In this document: one piece after another, positions 7,086-15,286 of the stretch
Layout: the number at the start of each line of letters is the position of its first letter
How positions within the stretch are numbered: the stretch's first letter is position 1
Source of the DNA: an uncultured Chloroflexota bacterium
GTDB taxonomy: Bacteria; Chloroflexota; Dehalococcoidia; CAUJGQ01
Direction of reading: 5' to 3'
Length of the DNA: 22,591 bases
Assembly: GCA_937879875.1 (NCBI GenBank)
Contig: CALFMN010000001.1
Span: forward strand, 1-22,591
Translations under genes and position numbers: made by a program
The notes under the pieces: model-generated
What the model saw: only the letters and a program-made list of their open reading frames with translations
What the model was told of the DNA's origin: nothing
Database searches by the model: none

Positions 7086-8288
7086 TCAAAGCAGTGGCGT
7101 CATCGTCCGCTGCGGCGGCCCGCCTGTGACCGTGAGCCGGCCGTCGTCGTGGATGTAGACATCGACTTCGCTGCGCACGCCGAAGTCGGGCAGGTAGATG
7201 CCCGGCTCGATCGAGAAACAGGTGCGCGTCAGCAGCAGCCGGTCGTCGTGCGACTCGAAGTTGTCCATGTTGGCCCCGTCGCCGTGGACTTCCAGACCAA
7301 TGCTGTGGCCCGTGCGGTGCACGAAGTATTCACCGAAGCCGGCGTCGTCGATCACCGCCCGCGCCGCGTCATCGACCTCAAAGCCACGCAGTGTCTGGCC
7401 ATCTGCCATGCGACGGCGCACCAGCTCGAGCGCGGCGTCGCGCGCCGCGGCCACGGCGGCGAAGACCTCGGCCTGGCGCCGCGGCACGACGCGGCCGGCG
7501 TAGGCCATCCACGTGTGGTCGGCGTAGACCGCGCCGGGCTGTTTGAGCTTGCCCCAGAAGTCGATCAGCACCACGTCGCCTTCGCGAATCGGCGTGGCGT
7601 TGTCGGCTGTTGGCAGGTAGTGCGGATTGCTGGCGTCGGCGTTGGTCGCAACGATCGGCGGATCGTCCGCCTCGATCCCGTCGGCCGCGAAATCGGCCCA
7701 CATCATCTGCTGGACTTCGTAGTCGGTGGGCGCGGCGCCGGCGTGCAGCCGCTCGCCGATGTAAGCGAAGGCGTGGTCCTTGGCCCGCATGATCCGCTCC
7801 GACGCAGCAAGGTGGCTTGCGAGCTGTTCGTCACTCCAGCGGGCGACAACATATTGCACGAGATCGGCAGAGCTGACGACTTCCTTGCCAAGCGAGCGCA
7901 GGAACTCCACCGTGCCGCTATCGACGCGCGAAACGTACGGGATCGCGTTGCGCGGCGAGTACTCGGCGGTGATGCGGGCAGCGCCGGTGAGCAGCGCGTC
8001 GATCCCGGCTTCGCGTTCTTGCCAGGAGCGGTAGATGCGCTTTTCGCCGGGCAGATCGTCCAGGACGTGCGGCTCGAGGGCGCTGACCAGGCCCTGCGGC
8101 TCGCCGCGCGCCGGCACGAAATAGTACCAGCGCCGCGTCACGATTTGCGTGCGCAGCCCCAGGGCCTGATAGGCGATCGGGTTGGAGTGGCGGAAGTCGC
8201 AGAACAGCCAGCCGTCGATGCCGCGCTCGGCCAGCAGCCGCTGAATCTCGGGAATCTGCACGATGGTCAACCTCGCGGCCGGCGGCAC
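7086..8288 (-). CDS. M24 family metallopeptidase (Xaa-Pro aminopeptidase/dipeptidase-like)
   Basis: A cytoplasmic dimetal peptidase-fold protein of 400 residues. The N-terminal creatinase-like domain (about 10-150) is followed by a pita-bread catalytic domain (about 155-395). The five metal ligands are present: Asp243 in LIDFWGK, Asp257 in YADHT, His328 in HRTGHSIGLEVH, Glu361 in SIEPGIY and Glu374 in VRSEVDVY. The substrate is likely a peptide with Pro in position 2, but the family also includes creatinases and other hydrolases. The GTG at 8288 lies within a perfect GGCGGCA/TGCCGCC hairpin; a GTG at 8261, with GCGAGG 9 bases upstream, is an equally good start and would remove nine residues. 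It is convergent with the copper oxidase gene. Confidence 0.88.
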   Translation of the reverse strand: MPPAARLTIVQIPEIQRLLAERGIDGWLFCDFRHSNPIAYQALGLRTQIVTRRWYYFVPARGEPQGLVSALEPHVLDDLPGEKRIYRSWQEREAGIDALLTGAARITAEYSPRNAIPYVSRVDSGTVEFLRSLGKEVVSSADLVQYVVARWSDEQLASHLAASERIMRAKDHAFAYIGERLHAGAAPTDYEVQQMMWADFAADGIEADDPPIVATNADASNPHYLPTADNATPIREGDVVLIDFWGKLKQPGAVYADHTWMAYAGRVVPRRQAEVFAAVAAARDAALELVRRRMADGQTLRGFEVDDAARAVIDDAGFGEYFVHRTGHSIGLEVHGDGANMDNFESHDDRLLLTRTCFSIEPGIYLPDFGVRSEVDVYIHDDGRLTVTGGPPQRTMTPLL

Positions 8289-8734
8289 TATGCCGCCGCT
8301 ATCTAATTGGCGAGTATACGCGCCGGAGTTGCGAGCGCCCGTGCGAGCACGGACGATAAAGGGAACGGGCGCCCGGCAGGCCGTTGTCGACCCGGCGGTC
8401 GGCCCTCACCCTCGTGTATGGTCACGGTCCTGCAGGCTGGGAACGGGCCGGTGCGCCCGCATGGGCCCGGCCGGGCGCCGGGAGGCCCGGGCATGCCCAG
8501 CCCGAGCGCGGCGCCGCTGCCGGCCGGCGCCGTGGGCAGCGCGGGGCGCACGGACCGCCGCGCCCGCGCCCTGCACGGCACGGTCCCAGCCCCGGCGGCG
8601 GGCCACCCCGGCCGCCCGCGGAGCAGCCGCACAGGACGCCCGGCTGCCCACCCCCGGTGCGCCTGGCGCCTGCGCCTATGCGTTGCACGCGGGGCGCAGG
8701 CGCCGATCCGGCACGCAGCGTTCCGGGCACCACA
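8289..8734. other. Extremely GC-rich intergenic tract, no gene supported
   Basis: The sequence between the divergent peptidase and glycosylase genes is far richer in G+C than its surroundings over about 8440-8720, with runs of GGCCGG and GCGCC words. Reading frames on both strands give Arg/Pro/Ala/Gly-rich translations without ribosome-binding sites, so none is called. A perfect 12-bp stem, GGCGCCTGCGCC (8665-8676) with its complement at 8693-8704, has a 16-nt loop and no U tract. Confidence 0.5.
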
Positions 8735-8848
8735 CGGTTAGCCCGACGCTCTGCTGGATCGCTCTACGCCGGATCGCCCCTTTCTCCATCCCAGATCGCG
8801 CTTTGCGCGATGTCAGAGATTGGGAGAGAAGGGACGGGGAGTGAGGGC
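8735..8848 (+). repeat. Family B repeat, copy 1 (left inverted copy flanking tag)
   Basis: About 114 bp nearly identical to the reverse complement of 9494-9607. It contains an internal palindrome around ATCGCGC/GCGCGAT and the family signatures ACGCCGGATCGC and ATTGGGAGAGA. It lies just upstream of the glycosylase gene. Confidence 0.85.
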
Positions 8849-8927
8849 CGCGCAATCGCCCCTGGCTCTACAATACCCTCGGCACCTCGCGCCGCCAGCG
8901 CCGGCAGATGCCACGGAGCATGCACCG

Positions 8928-9581
8928 ATGACCGAACCGAGCCGCTGCGGCTGGGCGCGCACCGCTCTGAGCGTGCCCTATCACGACAACGAATGGGGCA
9001 CGCCGCTGCACGACGAACGCGCCCTCTTTGAGTTCATTGTGCTGGAAGGCGCCCAGGCGGGGCTGAGCTGGGAGACGATCCTGGCGAAGCGCGACAACTA
9101 CCGCGCGGCCTTCGACGGCTTCGACCCCGCGCGCGTCGCCGCCTACGGCCCGGAGAAGGTTGCCGAACTGCTCGGCAACGTCGGTATCGTGCGTAACCGG
9201 CTGAAGGTCGCGGCGGCGATCGACAACGCGCGGGCGTTTCTCGCCGTGCAGCGGGAGTGCGGCAGCTTCGACGCCTGGCTCTGGCGCTTCATCGGCGGCG
9301 CGCCGCGGCAGAACGCCTGGCAGAGCCTTGCCGAGGTGCCGGCGCGCACCGCCGAGTCCGACGCGCTCAGCGCGGAGCTGCGTCGGCGCGGCTTCCGCTT
9401 TGTCGGCTCGACGATCTGCTACGCCTTCATGCAGGCCACGGGCTTGGTCAACGATCACGTCGTGGGCTGTTTCCGGTACGCCGAGTTGGCAGTCGGCCCT
9501 CGATCCCCCGTCCCTTTTCTCCCAATCTCTGACATCGCGCAAAGCGCGATCTGGGATGGAGAAAGGGGCGATCCGGCGTAG
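8928..9581 (+). CDS. tag: DNA-3-methyladenine glycosylase I
   Basis: A base-excision repair enzyme that removes 3-methyladenine from alkylated DNA. The 217-residue product has the Tag zinc site (Cys7 in RCGW, His19 in YHDNEWG, and the C-terminal His/Cys of NDHVVGCF), the GLSWETIL helix with the catalytic-pocket Glu, and the helical body. ATG at 8928 is chosen because RCGW follows at once, as in the family, and GGAG precedes it; longer upstream readings run through repeat copy 1. The E. coli enzyme is 187 residues. The extra roughly 30 C-terminal residues here, from about 189 onward, are encoded by repeat family B copy 2 and are unlikely to be part of the fold. The gene stands alone between inverted repeats. 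Confidence 0.93.
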   Translation: MTEPSRCGWARTALSVPYHDNEWGTPLHDERALFEFIVLEGAQAGLSWETILAKRDNYRAAFDGFDPARVAAYGPEKVAELLGNVGIVRNRLKVAAAIDNARAFLAVQRECGSFDAWLWRFIGGAPRQNAWQSLAEVPARTAESDALSAELRRRGFRFVGSTICYAFMQATGLVNDHVVGCFRYAELAVGPRSPVPFLPISDIAQSAIWDGERGDPA

Positions 9582-9607
9582 AGCGATCCAGCAGAGCGTC
9601 GGGTTAC
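9494..9607 (-). repeat. Family B repeat, copy 2 (right inverted copy, overlaps the tag 3' end)
   Basis: Reverse-complement copy of 8735-8848 with only a few differences. The tag stop codon (9579-9581) lies inside it. The two copies form a very long inverted repeat with a 645-bp spacer containing tag. Confidence 0.85.
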
Positions 9608-9619
9608 CCGCAAACCGAT

Positions 9620-9692
9620 CGGAACGCCCGACGCCGGATCGCTCCTCTCCCAGAATTGGGAGAGGGGACGGGGGTGAGGGCGAGGGCCGACG
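9620..9692 (+). repeat. Family B repeat, short form, copy 3
   Basis: It begins near GATCGGAACG, carries CGACGCCGGATCG and the palindrome CTCTCCCAGAATTGGGAGAG, and ends in GGTGAGGGC. It lacks the central palindrome present in copies 1 and 2. It stands between the convergent tag and alcohol dehydrogenase genes and may act as a terminator. Confidence 0.7.
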
Positions 9693-9699
9693 GCTCCGC

Positions 9700-10803
9700 C
9701 TACCAGGCGATCACGGCGCGCGTCACCGCCGTCGGGCTGGCGGCGCGGTTCAGCCATTCGGCTTCTGCAAATGCCTGGTCGATCTGCTCCAGCGGGTACT
9801 TGTGGGAGACGATCGCCTCGAACGGGTATTTGTGCCGCGTGCGCTGCAGGAAGTCGAGCGCGGTGGGGATCGTCCACGGCTCATAGTGATAGATGCCGAT
9901 GATTTTCTTGCTGGGGAAGACCAGCCGTGCCGGCTGCAGCGTGACGCTGGCATCGGTGCTGATCGTGCCGACTTCCAGATAGGTGCCGCCGAAGCGCAGC
10001 ATCTCGATGCCTTCGGGGATCACGGCGGTGAAGCCGACGAAGTCGCAGACCACGTCCGCGCCGACGCCGTCGGTCAGCTCTTTGATCGCGGCGATGCGTT
10101 TCTCCGGCGTATCGACGTCGTTGATGTTGATCGTGTGATCGACGCCGAAGCGTTTGGCGATCTCCAGCCGGCCGGCCACGCCGTCGATCGCGATCACCTT
10201 CGCCGCGCCCATCTCGCGCGCCACCGCCGCAGCGTTCAGGCCCAGGCCGCCCGCGCCTTGCAAGACCACGGTATCGCCCAGGCGCACGCCGGCCTTCTGC
10301 AAACCGAACATCACCTGCGAGAGGGCGCAGTTGACCGGCGCCACCAGCTCATCCGGCAGGTCGTCGGGTACGCGGTAGACCCAGTGACCGGGCCGCAGAT
10401 AGTAGTAGTCGGCGAAGGCGCCGGTGAAGTAAGGCGCCTCGCCCAGCTTCACGGCGGGTGTTTGATTGGGGCAGGCGGCCAGCTCGCCCCGCAGGCAGAC
10501 GTAGCAGCGGCGGCACGGGTAGAAGTAGGCGTAGGCGATGCGGTCGCCCTCGCGCAGCGGCTTGCCCAGCGAGTCGGTGCGCACGTTTTCGCCGAGCTGG
10601 TAGACGCGGCCGGTCATCTCGTGGCCGGCGGGGAGGTGAAAGCGGGTGGGGATCTCGCCGCGCCAGATGTGCAGGTCGGAGCCGCAAATGCCCGCCATCG
10701 AAACTTTGACCATGATCGCATCGGGCTCAAGCGGCGGCAGCGGAAACTCACGCAGCTCGAAGGGTTGCTCTGGGCCGTGGTAGATCGCCGCGCGTCCGTT
10801 CAC
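9700..10803 (-). CDS. Zinc-dependent medium-chain alcohol dehydrogenase (first of two)
   Basis: An NAD(P)-dependent oxidoreductase of the MDR superfamily, 367 residues. The GroES-like catalytic domain has Cys40 (GICGSD) and His61-Glu62 (GHE) for catalytic zinc. The structural zinc site is complete, with Cys97, Cys100, Cys103 and Cys111. The Rossmann domain has GAGGLGLNA, and an Asp at the end of the second strand (VIAIDG) suggests NAD preference. The GTG start at 10803 is supported by AGGAGG 6 bases upstream. The long acidic/polar loop before the structural zinc site and the C-terminal part resemble threonine/sorbitol-dehydrogenase-like MDR proteins, but the substrate cannot be named. It is followed by a family B repeat and has no obvious operon partner. 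Confidence 0.9.
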   Translation of the reverse strand: MNGRAAIYHGPEQPFELREFPLPPLEPDAIMVKVSMAGICGSDLHIWRGEIPTRFHLPAGHEMTGRVYQLGENVRTDSLGKPLREGDRIAYAYFYPCRRCYVCLRGELAACPNQTPAVKLGEAPYFTGAFADYYYLRPGHWVYRVPDDLPDELVAPVNCALSQVMFGLQKAGVRLGDTVVLQGAGGLGLNAAAVAREMGAAKVIAIDGVAGRLEIAKRFGVDHTININDVDTPEKRIAAIKELTDGVGADVVCDFVGFTAVIPEGIEMLRFGGTYLEVGTISTDASVTLQPARLVFPSKKIIGIYHYEPWTIPTALDFLQRTRHKYPFEAIVSHKYPLEQIDQAFAEAEWLNRAASPTAVTRAVIAW

Positions 10804-10918
10804 GCCATGCCTCCTGCCGTGCTGCCAACCGCCGTCCGGCGCGGCGCCATTCTACACCCGGTTCGGGCGGGCTCGGTAGCAGATGACGCACCGTCGCGGG
10901 GAGCCATGCGAGGGCCGC

Positions 10919-10938
10919 CATGCCGCCATGGCGGCATG
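10919..10938. repeat. 20-bp perfect palindrome upstream of the alcohol dehydrogenase
   Basis: CATGCCGCCA followed by its exact complement. It lies between the DUF3224 gene end and the dehydrogenase start, both on the minus strand. It could be an operator for a dimeric repressor or an RNA hairpin; there is no U tract. Confidence 0.5.
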
Positions 10939-11036
10939 AATGTAGGGGCGCATGCCTGCGCGCTTCGCGGTACAGCCGCGACCGACAGCGCGTGCCTGGC
11001 CGCGGCGCAGGCGCCAACGCCGTAACCGCACGGCAG

Positions 11037-11447
11037 TCAGTCGAAGCAGTAGTGGAACGTGATCGCGAAGGCGGCAGCCTGCCCGGAGACAACATCGATC
11101 ACGCCGCGCAGACCCTGAAGCTCCCCGGTACCGGAGCCGGGCACCACGGTACGTTTCGAGGTCACCACGCCGTTGCGGCAGGTGCCGACGTGCTCCAGCA
11201 CAAAGCTGCCCGCCCGGCCGCCCACGCCGCCCGAGATACGCTCGATCCCGTAGATGGTGGCCGAGCCGTCGGCGAAATAGACCTTCAACTCCTCAAGTAC
11301 GCCTTCGCCCTGAAGGTCGCCCTGATAGGCGATCACGAAGCTGCCTCGGGTCAGGCTCGGTCCGTCGCCCGCTTCGCTGAACGGCCGCTCCTGCCAGTGC
11401 GTCAACGTGAAGCGTGCCTGCGCGATCTGCCCTGTCAGCGTGGTCAT
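11037..11447 (-). CDS. DUF3224 family protein
   Basis: A 136-residue single-domain beta-barrel-like protein of the DUF3224 family, which is related to allene-oxide-cyclase-like barrels. Diagnostic stretches are FTLTHWQERPF near the N-terminus, the central AGSFVLEHVGTC, and VVPGSGTGELQGLRG. No signal peptide is present and no biochemical function is established for the family. ATG at 11447 is preceded by GCGGAG. It begins 42 bases after the stop of the VOC gene, so the two probably share a transcript. Confidence 0.85.
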   Translation of the reverse strand: MTTLTGQIAQARFTLTHWQERPFSEAGDGPSLTRGSFVIAYQGDLQGEGVLEELKVYFADGSATIYGIERISGGVGGRAGSFVLEHVGTCRNGVVTSKRTVVPGSGTGELQGLRGVIDVVSGQAAAFAITFHYCFD

Positions 11448-11489
11448 GACGATTGCTCCGCTTCCGGCGCCCCTTGTCCGTCGCCCGCG

Positions 11490-11882
11490 TCAGAGCGCCG
11501 GGCGATAGGAGCCGAAATACCACTCGTTGCCATCAAGGTCGCGCGCCGCGTAGCCGCGACCGCCGTAGTCGTTGTCGTGCGGCGGTGTCGTGATCTCGGC
11601 GCCGGCGGATTTGGCGCGGTCGTGGTGCGCGTCGGCATCGGCGACGTAGACGTACGGAGCGCGCTGCCGCAGGCCGGCATCGGCGTCGCGCAGGCTGCCG
11701 AGCATCAGCACGCCGTTGCCGAACCGGAGTTCGGCGTGCGCGACGCCGCCATTCGGACCGGGTACAACCAGCAGCTCCTCGAAGCCGAACGCCCGCTCCA
11801 GCCAGACGATCGCCGCCTGGGCATCGCGGTAGGAGAGACCGGGAAAAAGCGTTGGCATGCCGTTCGCCGCTGGCCGGGCCAT
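11490..11882 (-). CDS. VOC superfamily protein (glyoxalase/bleomycin-resistance fold)
   Basis: A 130-residue vicinal-oxygen-chelate protein. It opens with a FPGLSYRDAQAAIVWLERAF strand-helix typical of the PhnB-like/glyoxalase branch, has the middle segment HAELRFGNGVLML, and ends with DLDGNEWYFGSY, where the family carries a C-terminal metal-ligand Glu. The His in HAEL and the Glu in GNEW are plausible metal ligands. The function could be a dioxygenase, isomerase or drug-binding protein and cannot be narrowed. GGGAGG lies 9 bases before the ATG. It is the first gene of a two-gene unit with DUF3224. Confidence 0.88.
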   Translation of the reverse strand: MARPAANGMPTLFPGLSYRDAQAAIVWLERAFGFEELLVVPGPNGGVAHAELRFGNGVLMLGSLRDADAGLRQRAPYVYVADADAHHDRAKSAGAEITTPPHDNDYGGRGYAARDLDGNEWYFGSYRPAL

Positions 11883-12013
11883 GATCGTTCGCCTCCCGCC
11901 GAACAGGGCGCCCGTGCGCCCCGAGCTGTTACTACATTACAGCACGATCGTACATACGTTCTGAAATATTACGTCGAGTTGGGAGGCCTGGGCGCTGCGC
12001 AGTGGCTTGGCGG

Positions 12014-12229
12014 GGCGCCTAACCCTGACCTCGCAAGCGAGGTCTGTCCCTTCCCGACACAGGAAGGGTGGGTTCGAGGATCAACGGGCTGGTTGGAGAT
12101 CACCCATCGCGCGTCCCACAAGGACACCGCAGCCCCGGCGCCGTCGCACGGAGTCTGGAGCGCTCCAAGAGTCCCTTCCCGCCTCGGGAAGGGACAGCTT
12201 TGCCGTCAGGCAAAGCAGGGTTAGGTGCC
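12014..12229 (+). repeat. Family A dispersed repeat, full copy 2 (216 bp)
   Basis: Same organisation as the copy at 6826-7038: GGCGCCTAACCCTG at one end, its inverse at the other, CCCTTCCCG blocks, and a related 100-bp core in the same orientation. The small arm hairpins are exchanged. The left arm has ACCTCG/CGAGGT (like the right arm of copy 1) and the right arm has CTTTGCC/GGCAAAG (like the left arm of copy 1). It fills most of the 414-bp gap between the VOC and response-regulator genes; the remaining AT-rich part (11925-11990) probably holds the VOC promoter. Confidence 0.8.
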
Positions 12230-12296
12230 CTGCCAGACAGCTACAGCGCAACGATTTCCGCGAGCGTGGCATTCGGTCGGGGATAGCGCCGGCGGC

Positions 12297-13028
12297 TCAG
12301 CTATTGTTCGAGCTCGCCACCAACGCCTGGGGAAAATCCGGCGGCTGCGGCGAGGTATCCAGCACGTAGCCCACGCCCTGCACGGTGCGGATCAGTCGCG
12401 GTTGCGCCGGATTGCGCTCGATCTTCTGGCGCAGCCGGCTGATCCAGACGCGCAGGAACTGCACGTCGTCGCGGTACTGCGGCCCCCAGGTCTTTTCGAG
12501 CAGATCCTCGTGTAAGAGCGTGCGGCCGGGGTGCGTCGCCATCTGCTCCAGCAGTTGCCACTCTTTGGGCGAGAGCGCCACCGGCCGGCCTTCCACCGTC
12601 ACACTGTGGCCGTCAAGGTCGATCACGACGTTATCGAGATCGACGCGGCGACCCTCGGTGCGGCGGCGCGGCTGGCGTGTGCGGCGCAGCACCGCCTTCA
12701 CGCGCTCCACGACCTCTTCGGGGTTGAACGGCTTGACGATGTAGTCGTCGGCGCCGAGTTGCAGTCCTTTGATGCGGTCGAGGTCGGCCGTCTTGGCGCT
12801 GACAACGACGACGGGTGTGGGCGAGTGCTCGCGAATGCGGCGCAGCACTTCGAGGCCGTCCATGTCGGGCAGCATCAGGTCCAGCAGCACCAACCACGGC
12901 TTGCGCTTGTCGAACTGGTCGAGCGCCTCGTTGCCGTTGGCGGCCTCGGCGGTGCGGTATTCGTGCGCACGCAGCTCGACCTTGAGCAGCCGGCGGATCT
13001 TCGGGTCGTCGTCGACGACGAGGATCAT
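12297..13028 (-). CDS. OmpR-family response regulator (KdpE/PhoB-like), orphan
   Basis: A two-component transcription factor of 243 residues. The receiver domain (1-120) is intact: acidic pair Asp7/Asp8, phospho-acceptor Asp50 in LLDLMLP, Ser77 in VVVSAK and Lys99-Pro100. The C-terminal winged helix (about 135-230) has LSPKEWQLLEQMA, the RVWISRLRQKIE recognition region, and RTVQGVGYVL. Overall it resembles KdpE more than PhoB, but no kdp genes or histidine kinase are adjacent. The ATG at 13028 is fixed by GGAGGG 7 bases upstream and by the canonical MILVVDDD beginning. It is divergent from the glutamine synthetase pair, so a role in nitrogen control is possible but only a guess. Confidence 0.92.
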   Translation of the reverse strand: MILVVDDDPKIRRLLKVELRAHEYRTAEAANGNEALDQFDKRKPWLVLLDLMLPDMDGLEVLRRIREHSPTPVVVVSAKTADLDRIKGLQLGADDYIVKPFNPEEVVERVKAVLRRTRQPRRRTEGRRVDLDNVVIDLDGHSVTVEGRPVALSPKEWQLLEQMATHPGRTLLHEDLLEKTWGPQYRDDVQFLRVWISRLRQKIERNPAQPRLIRTVQGVGYVLDTSPQPPDFPQALVASSNNS

Positions 13029-13287
13029 GGCCGAACCCTCCGCTGGATAAATGATCACGCGTTTACGCCCTGCATCGGATAGTATCCCATTACACCGCTC
13101 GCAACAAGGTCGGTTACGTCGATACAGCGTTTGGCGCACGCGGCGCCAGCGCGTGTGCACGAGCCACGGAAGTGGGATGCAAACTGCCGCTTACCGTTAG
13201 CATACCATAACGCCAGTACACCTGTTCGCGCCTCAACGGTATAACACGGCGCGCCGCCCGCCCCTCCTCGCGCACGCGCTCGGCTTT
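13029..13287. other. Divergent control region between the response regulator and glnA
   Basis: There is no gene. It is AT-richer than average, with a TATAAC box at 13240-13245 on the plus strand that could be a -10 for the glutamine synthetase, although its -35 match is poor. No regulator operator was recognised. Confidence 0.35.
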
Positions 13288-13405
13288 CCCCTTCCTGCAT
13301 GACACATACGGAAGGGGTCGGACTGACAGCAGCCGTTCGTCCTCCGATAAACCCTTCCCGTGTCGGGAAGGGAGACGCGCGTTCACGCGCGGCGGGGTTA
13401 GGCCC
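13288..13405 (+). repeat. Family A repeat, shrunken copy in the glnA leader
   Basis: A left-arm-like hairpin CCCCTTCC/GGAAGGGG (13288-13317) and a right arm, CCCTTCCCG with CGGGAAGGG followed by a GACGCGCG hairpin and GGGGTTAGGCC (13352-13405), remain, while most of the core is lost. It lies 130 bases upstream of the glnA start and may be transcribed in the leader. Confidence 0.6.
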
Positions 13406-13535
13406 GCCAATTTCCCCGACCGGAAACGGCATTGAAACACAAAGGAAACATCCGTGGCGTAGTCTGAGCCCTGTGCCGTGGCCGAGGGCCGGACGGCAGC
13501 ACGAGAGAGTCCAGAGTGTCCGAGGAGGCGCGGCG

Positions 13536-14969
13536 TTGACCCCGAGGGAGATTCAGCAGTTCATCAAGGCGAATAACGTCCAGATCGTGGATCTCAAGTT
13601 CGTCGATCTGCCCGGCACCTGGCAGCACTTCTCGATTCATGTGAACGAGATCGACGGGCACGACGACGCCAACGCCGGCGTCTGGCGCGACGGTCTCGGT
13701 TTCGACGGTTCCAGCATCCGCGGCTTCCAGAAGATCCAGGAATCGGACATGGTACTGATTCCGGACGCCGACAGCGCCGTGCTGGACCCCTTCACCGCCG
13801 TACCGACGCTCTCGCTGATCTGCGATATCTTCGACCCGATTAAGAAAGAACGCTACACCCGCGATCCGCGCCACATCGCCATCAAGGCCGAGGCGCACGT
13901 GCGCGCCAGCGGCATCGCCGATACGGTCTACTTCGGCCCCGAGGCCGAGTTCTTCGTCTTCGACGACGTGCGCTACGGCGCCTCCACCAACGAGGCGTAC
14001 TACTCGGTCGACAGCAGCGAAGGCAACTGGAACACCGGCCGCGCCGAGAGCGGCGGCAACCTCGGCTACAAGCTGCGCGCCAAAGAGGGCTACTTTCCCG
14101 TGCCGCCCCACGACCAATTGCAGGATCTGCGCAGCGAGATGATCCTGACGATGGTCGCCGCCGGCATCCCCGTCGAAGTGCACCATCACGAGGTGGCGAC
14201 CGCCGGCCAGTGCGAGATCGACATGCGCTTCGACACGCTGCGCAAGATGGCCGACAAGGTGATGATGTACAAGTACATCGTCAAGAACGTAGCGCGGCGT
14301 CACGGCAAGGTCGCGACGTTCATGCCCAAGCCGCTCTACGGCGACAACGGCTCCGGTATGCACTGCCACCAGAGCCTCTGGCAGGGCGGCGAACCGCTGT
14401 TTTACGACGCGAACGGCTACGCGAAGATCAGCCAGAGCTGCAAATATTACATCGGCGGCCTGCTGAAGCATGCGCGGGCGTTGATGGCCTTCTGCGCCCC
14501 CACGACCAACAGCTACAAGCGGCTGGTGCCGGGCTACGAGGCGCCGGTGAACCTGGTCTACTCGGCCCGCAACCGCAGCGCCGCCTGCCGCATCCCGATG
14601 ATCTCGGAGAGCCCGAAACTGAAGCGCGTTGAGTTCCGCCCGCCAGACCCATCCTGCAACCCGTACCTCGCCTTCGCCGCGCTGACGATGGCCGGCCTCG
14701 ACGGCATCCGCAACCAGATCGACCCCGGCCAGCCGCTGGATGTGAATACTTACGAGCTGGAAGGTCCGCTCGCCGGCGAGATCCCGACGGTGCCCGGCTC
14801 GCTCGAAGAGGCGCTGCGGGCGCTGGAGGAAGACCACGCCTTCCTGCTCGAAGGCGACGTGTTCACGCCGGACGTGCTCGACATGTGGTTCGAGATGAAG
14901 CGCGAGCAGGTCGACGGCCTGCGCCTGCGCCCGCACCCGTGGGAGTACGCCCAGTACTTCGACGCGTAG
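13536..14969 (+). CDS. glnA: Glutamine synthetase type I (first copy, long beta-like form)
   Basis: It makes glutamine from glutamate, ammonia and ATP as a cytoplasmic dodecamer. The 477-residue product has the beta-Grasp N-terminal domain, with FDGSSIRGF carrying the ammonia-site Asp equivalent. Metal ligands sit in FGPEAEFFVF, the nucleotide/glutamate loop is NGSGMHCHQS, and the flap region is followed by PGYEAPVNLVYSARNRSA and VEFRPPDPSCNPYLAF. The C-terminal segment VNTYELEG matches the place of the adenylylation Tyr in GSI-beta enzymes, although the surrounding residues differ from the usual NLYDLPPEE. The TTG start at 13536 is chosen because GAGGAGG lies 7 bases upstream and LTPREIQQFI begins the family homology; an upstream extension would read through a repeat. 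A second, different synthetase follows. Confidence 0.93.
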   Translation: MTPREIQQFIKANNVQIVDLKFVDLPGTWQHFSIHVNEIDGHDDANAGVWRDGLGFDGSSIRGFQKIQESDMVLIPDADSAVLDPFTAVPTLSLICDIFDPIKKERYTRDPRHIAIKAEAHVRASGIADTVYFGPEAEFFVFDDVRYGASTNEAYYSVDSSEGNWNTGRAESGGNLGYKLRAKEGYFPVPPHDQLQDLRSEMILTMVAAGIPVEVHHHEVATAGQCEIDMRFDTLRKMADKVMMYKYIVKNVARRHGKVATFMPKPLYGDNGSGMHCHQSLWQGGEPLFYDANGYAKISQSCKYYIGGLLKHARALMAFCAPTTNSYKRLVPGYEAPVNLVYSARNRSAACRIPMISESPKLKRVEFRPPDPSCNPYLAFAALTMAGLDGIRNQIDPGQPLDVNTYELEGPLAGEIPTVPGSLEEALRALEEDHAFLLEGDVFTPDVLDMWFEMKREQVDGLRLRPHPWEYAQYFDA

Positions 14970-15010
14970 GCGCGGAAAGGCCTGGAGTAACAAGCGACGC
15001 GAAGCGCAAC

Positions 15011-15042
15011 GGCCCGTGGAGCAAACCGCTCCGCGGGCCTTC
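15011..15042 (+). terminator. Terminator-like hairpin after glnA
   Basis: GGCCCGTGGAGC (15011-15022) pairs with GCTCCGCGGGCC (15028-15039), including one G-U pair, around the loop AAACC. Only a short T pair follows, so it is a weak or Rho-independent-like terminator. It separates the two glutamine synthetase genes. Confidence 0.5.
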
Positions 15043-15185
15043 GCCGCCGGCCCCCATTCCCCCTTCCCCTTGCTCCTAGTATTGGGGGCAAGGGGCGATC
15101 GTGCTTGGAGCGCTCCGAAGGGCATCGGGTTAACCATAGCGATCGAAGAACGCAACGCGCGGCAGCAGGGTTAACCGCGCCGGCC

Positions 15186-15260
15186 ACGGAACGCACGACG
15201 CCGGATCGTCTCCTTCTCCCAGGATTGGGAGAAGGAGAGGCGAGAGGATGAGGGCCGACC
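15186..15260 (+). repeat. Family B repeat, short form, copy 4
   Basis: It contains GGAACGCACGACGCCGGATC, the palindrome CTTCTCCCAGGATTGGGAGAAG and GAGGATGAGGGCC. It lies 26 bases before the start of the second glutamine synthetase, so it is part of that gene's leader. With the terminator-like hairpin it accounts for much of the 317-bp gap. Confidence 0.7.
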
Positions 15261-15286
15261 ACCCCGCAAGCAAGGAAACAGCCCAC

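Noticed and set aside
6888..8306. Long plus-strand frame opposite the M24 peptidase
   Set aside because: It is antisense to a gene with all five metal ligands, and its sequence is His/Arg/Val-rich without motifs.
8303..8844. Several overlapping frames in the GC-rich tract
   Set aside because: Low-complexity Arg/Pro/Gly/Ala translations in several frames at once, typical of GC-rich non-coding sequence.
9328..11025. 565-codon plus-strand frame opposite the first alcohol dehydrogenase
   Set aside because: Antisense to an intact zinc dehydrogenase with complete metal sites; starts inside tag.
6826..12229. CRISPR array or transposon from the recurring repeats
   Set aside because: The repeats are dispersed, about 5 kb apart, with no regular spacers, no cas genes and no transposase; treated as small non-autonomous or palindromic repeats.
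13299..13535. N-terminal extension of the first glutamine synthetase
   Set aside because: The extension reads through repeat arms and has no homology; the TTG at 13536 has a near-perfect ribosome-binding site.
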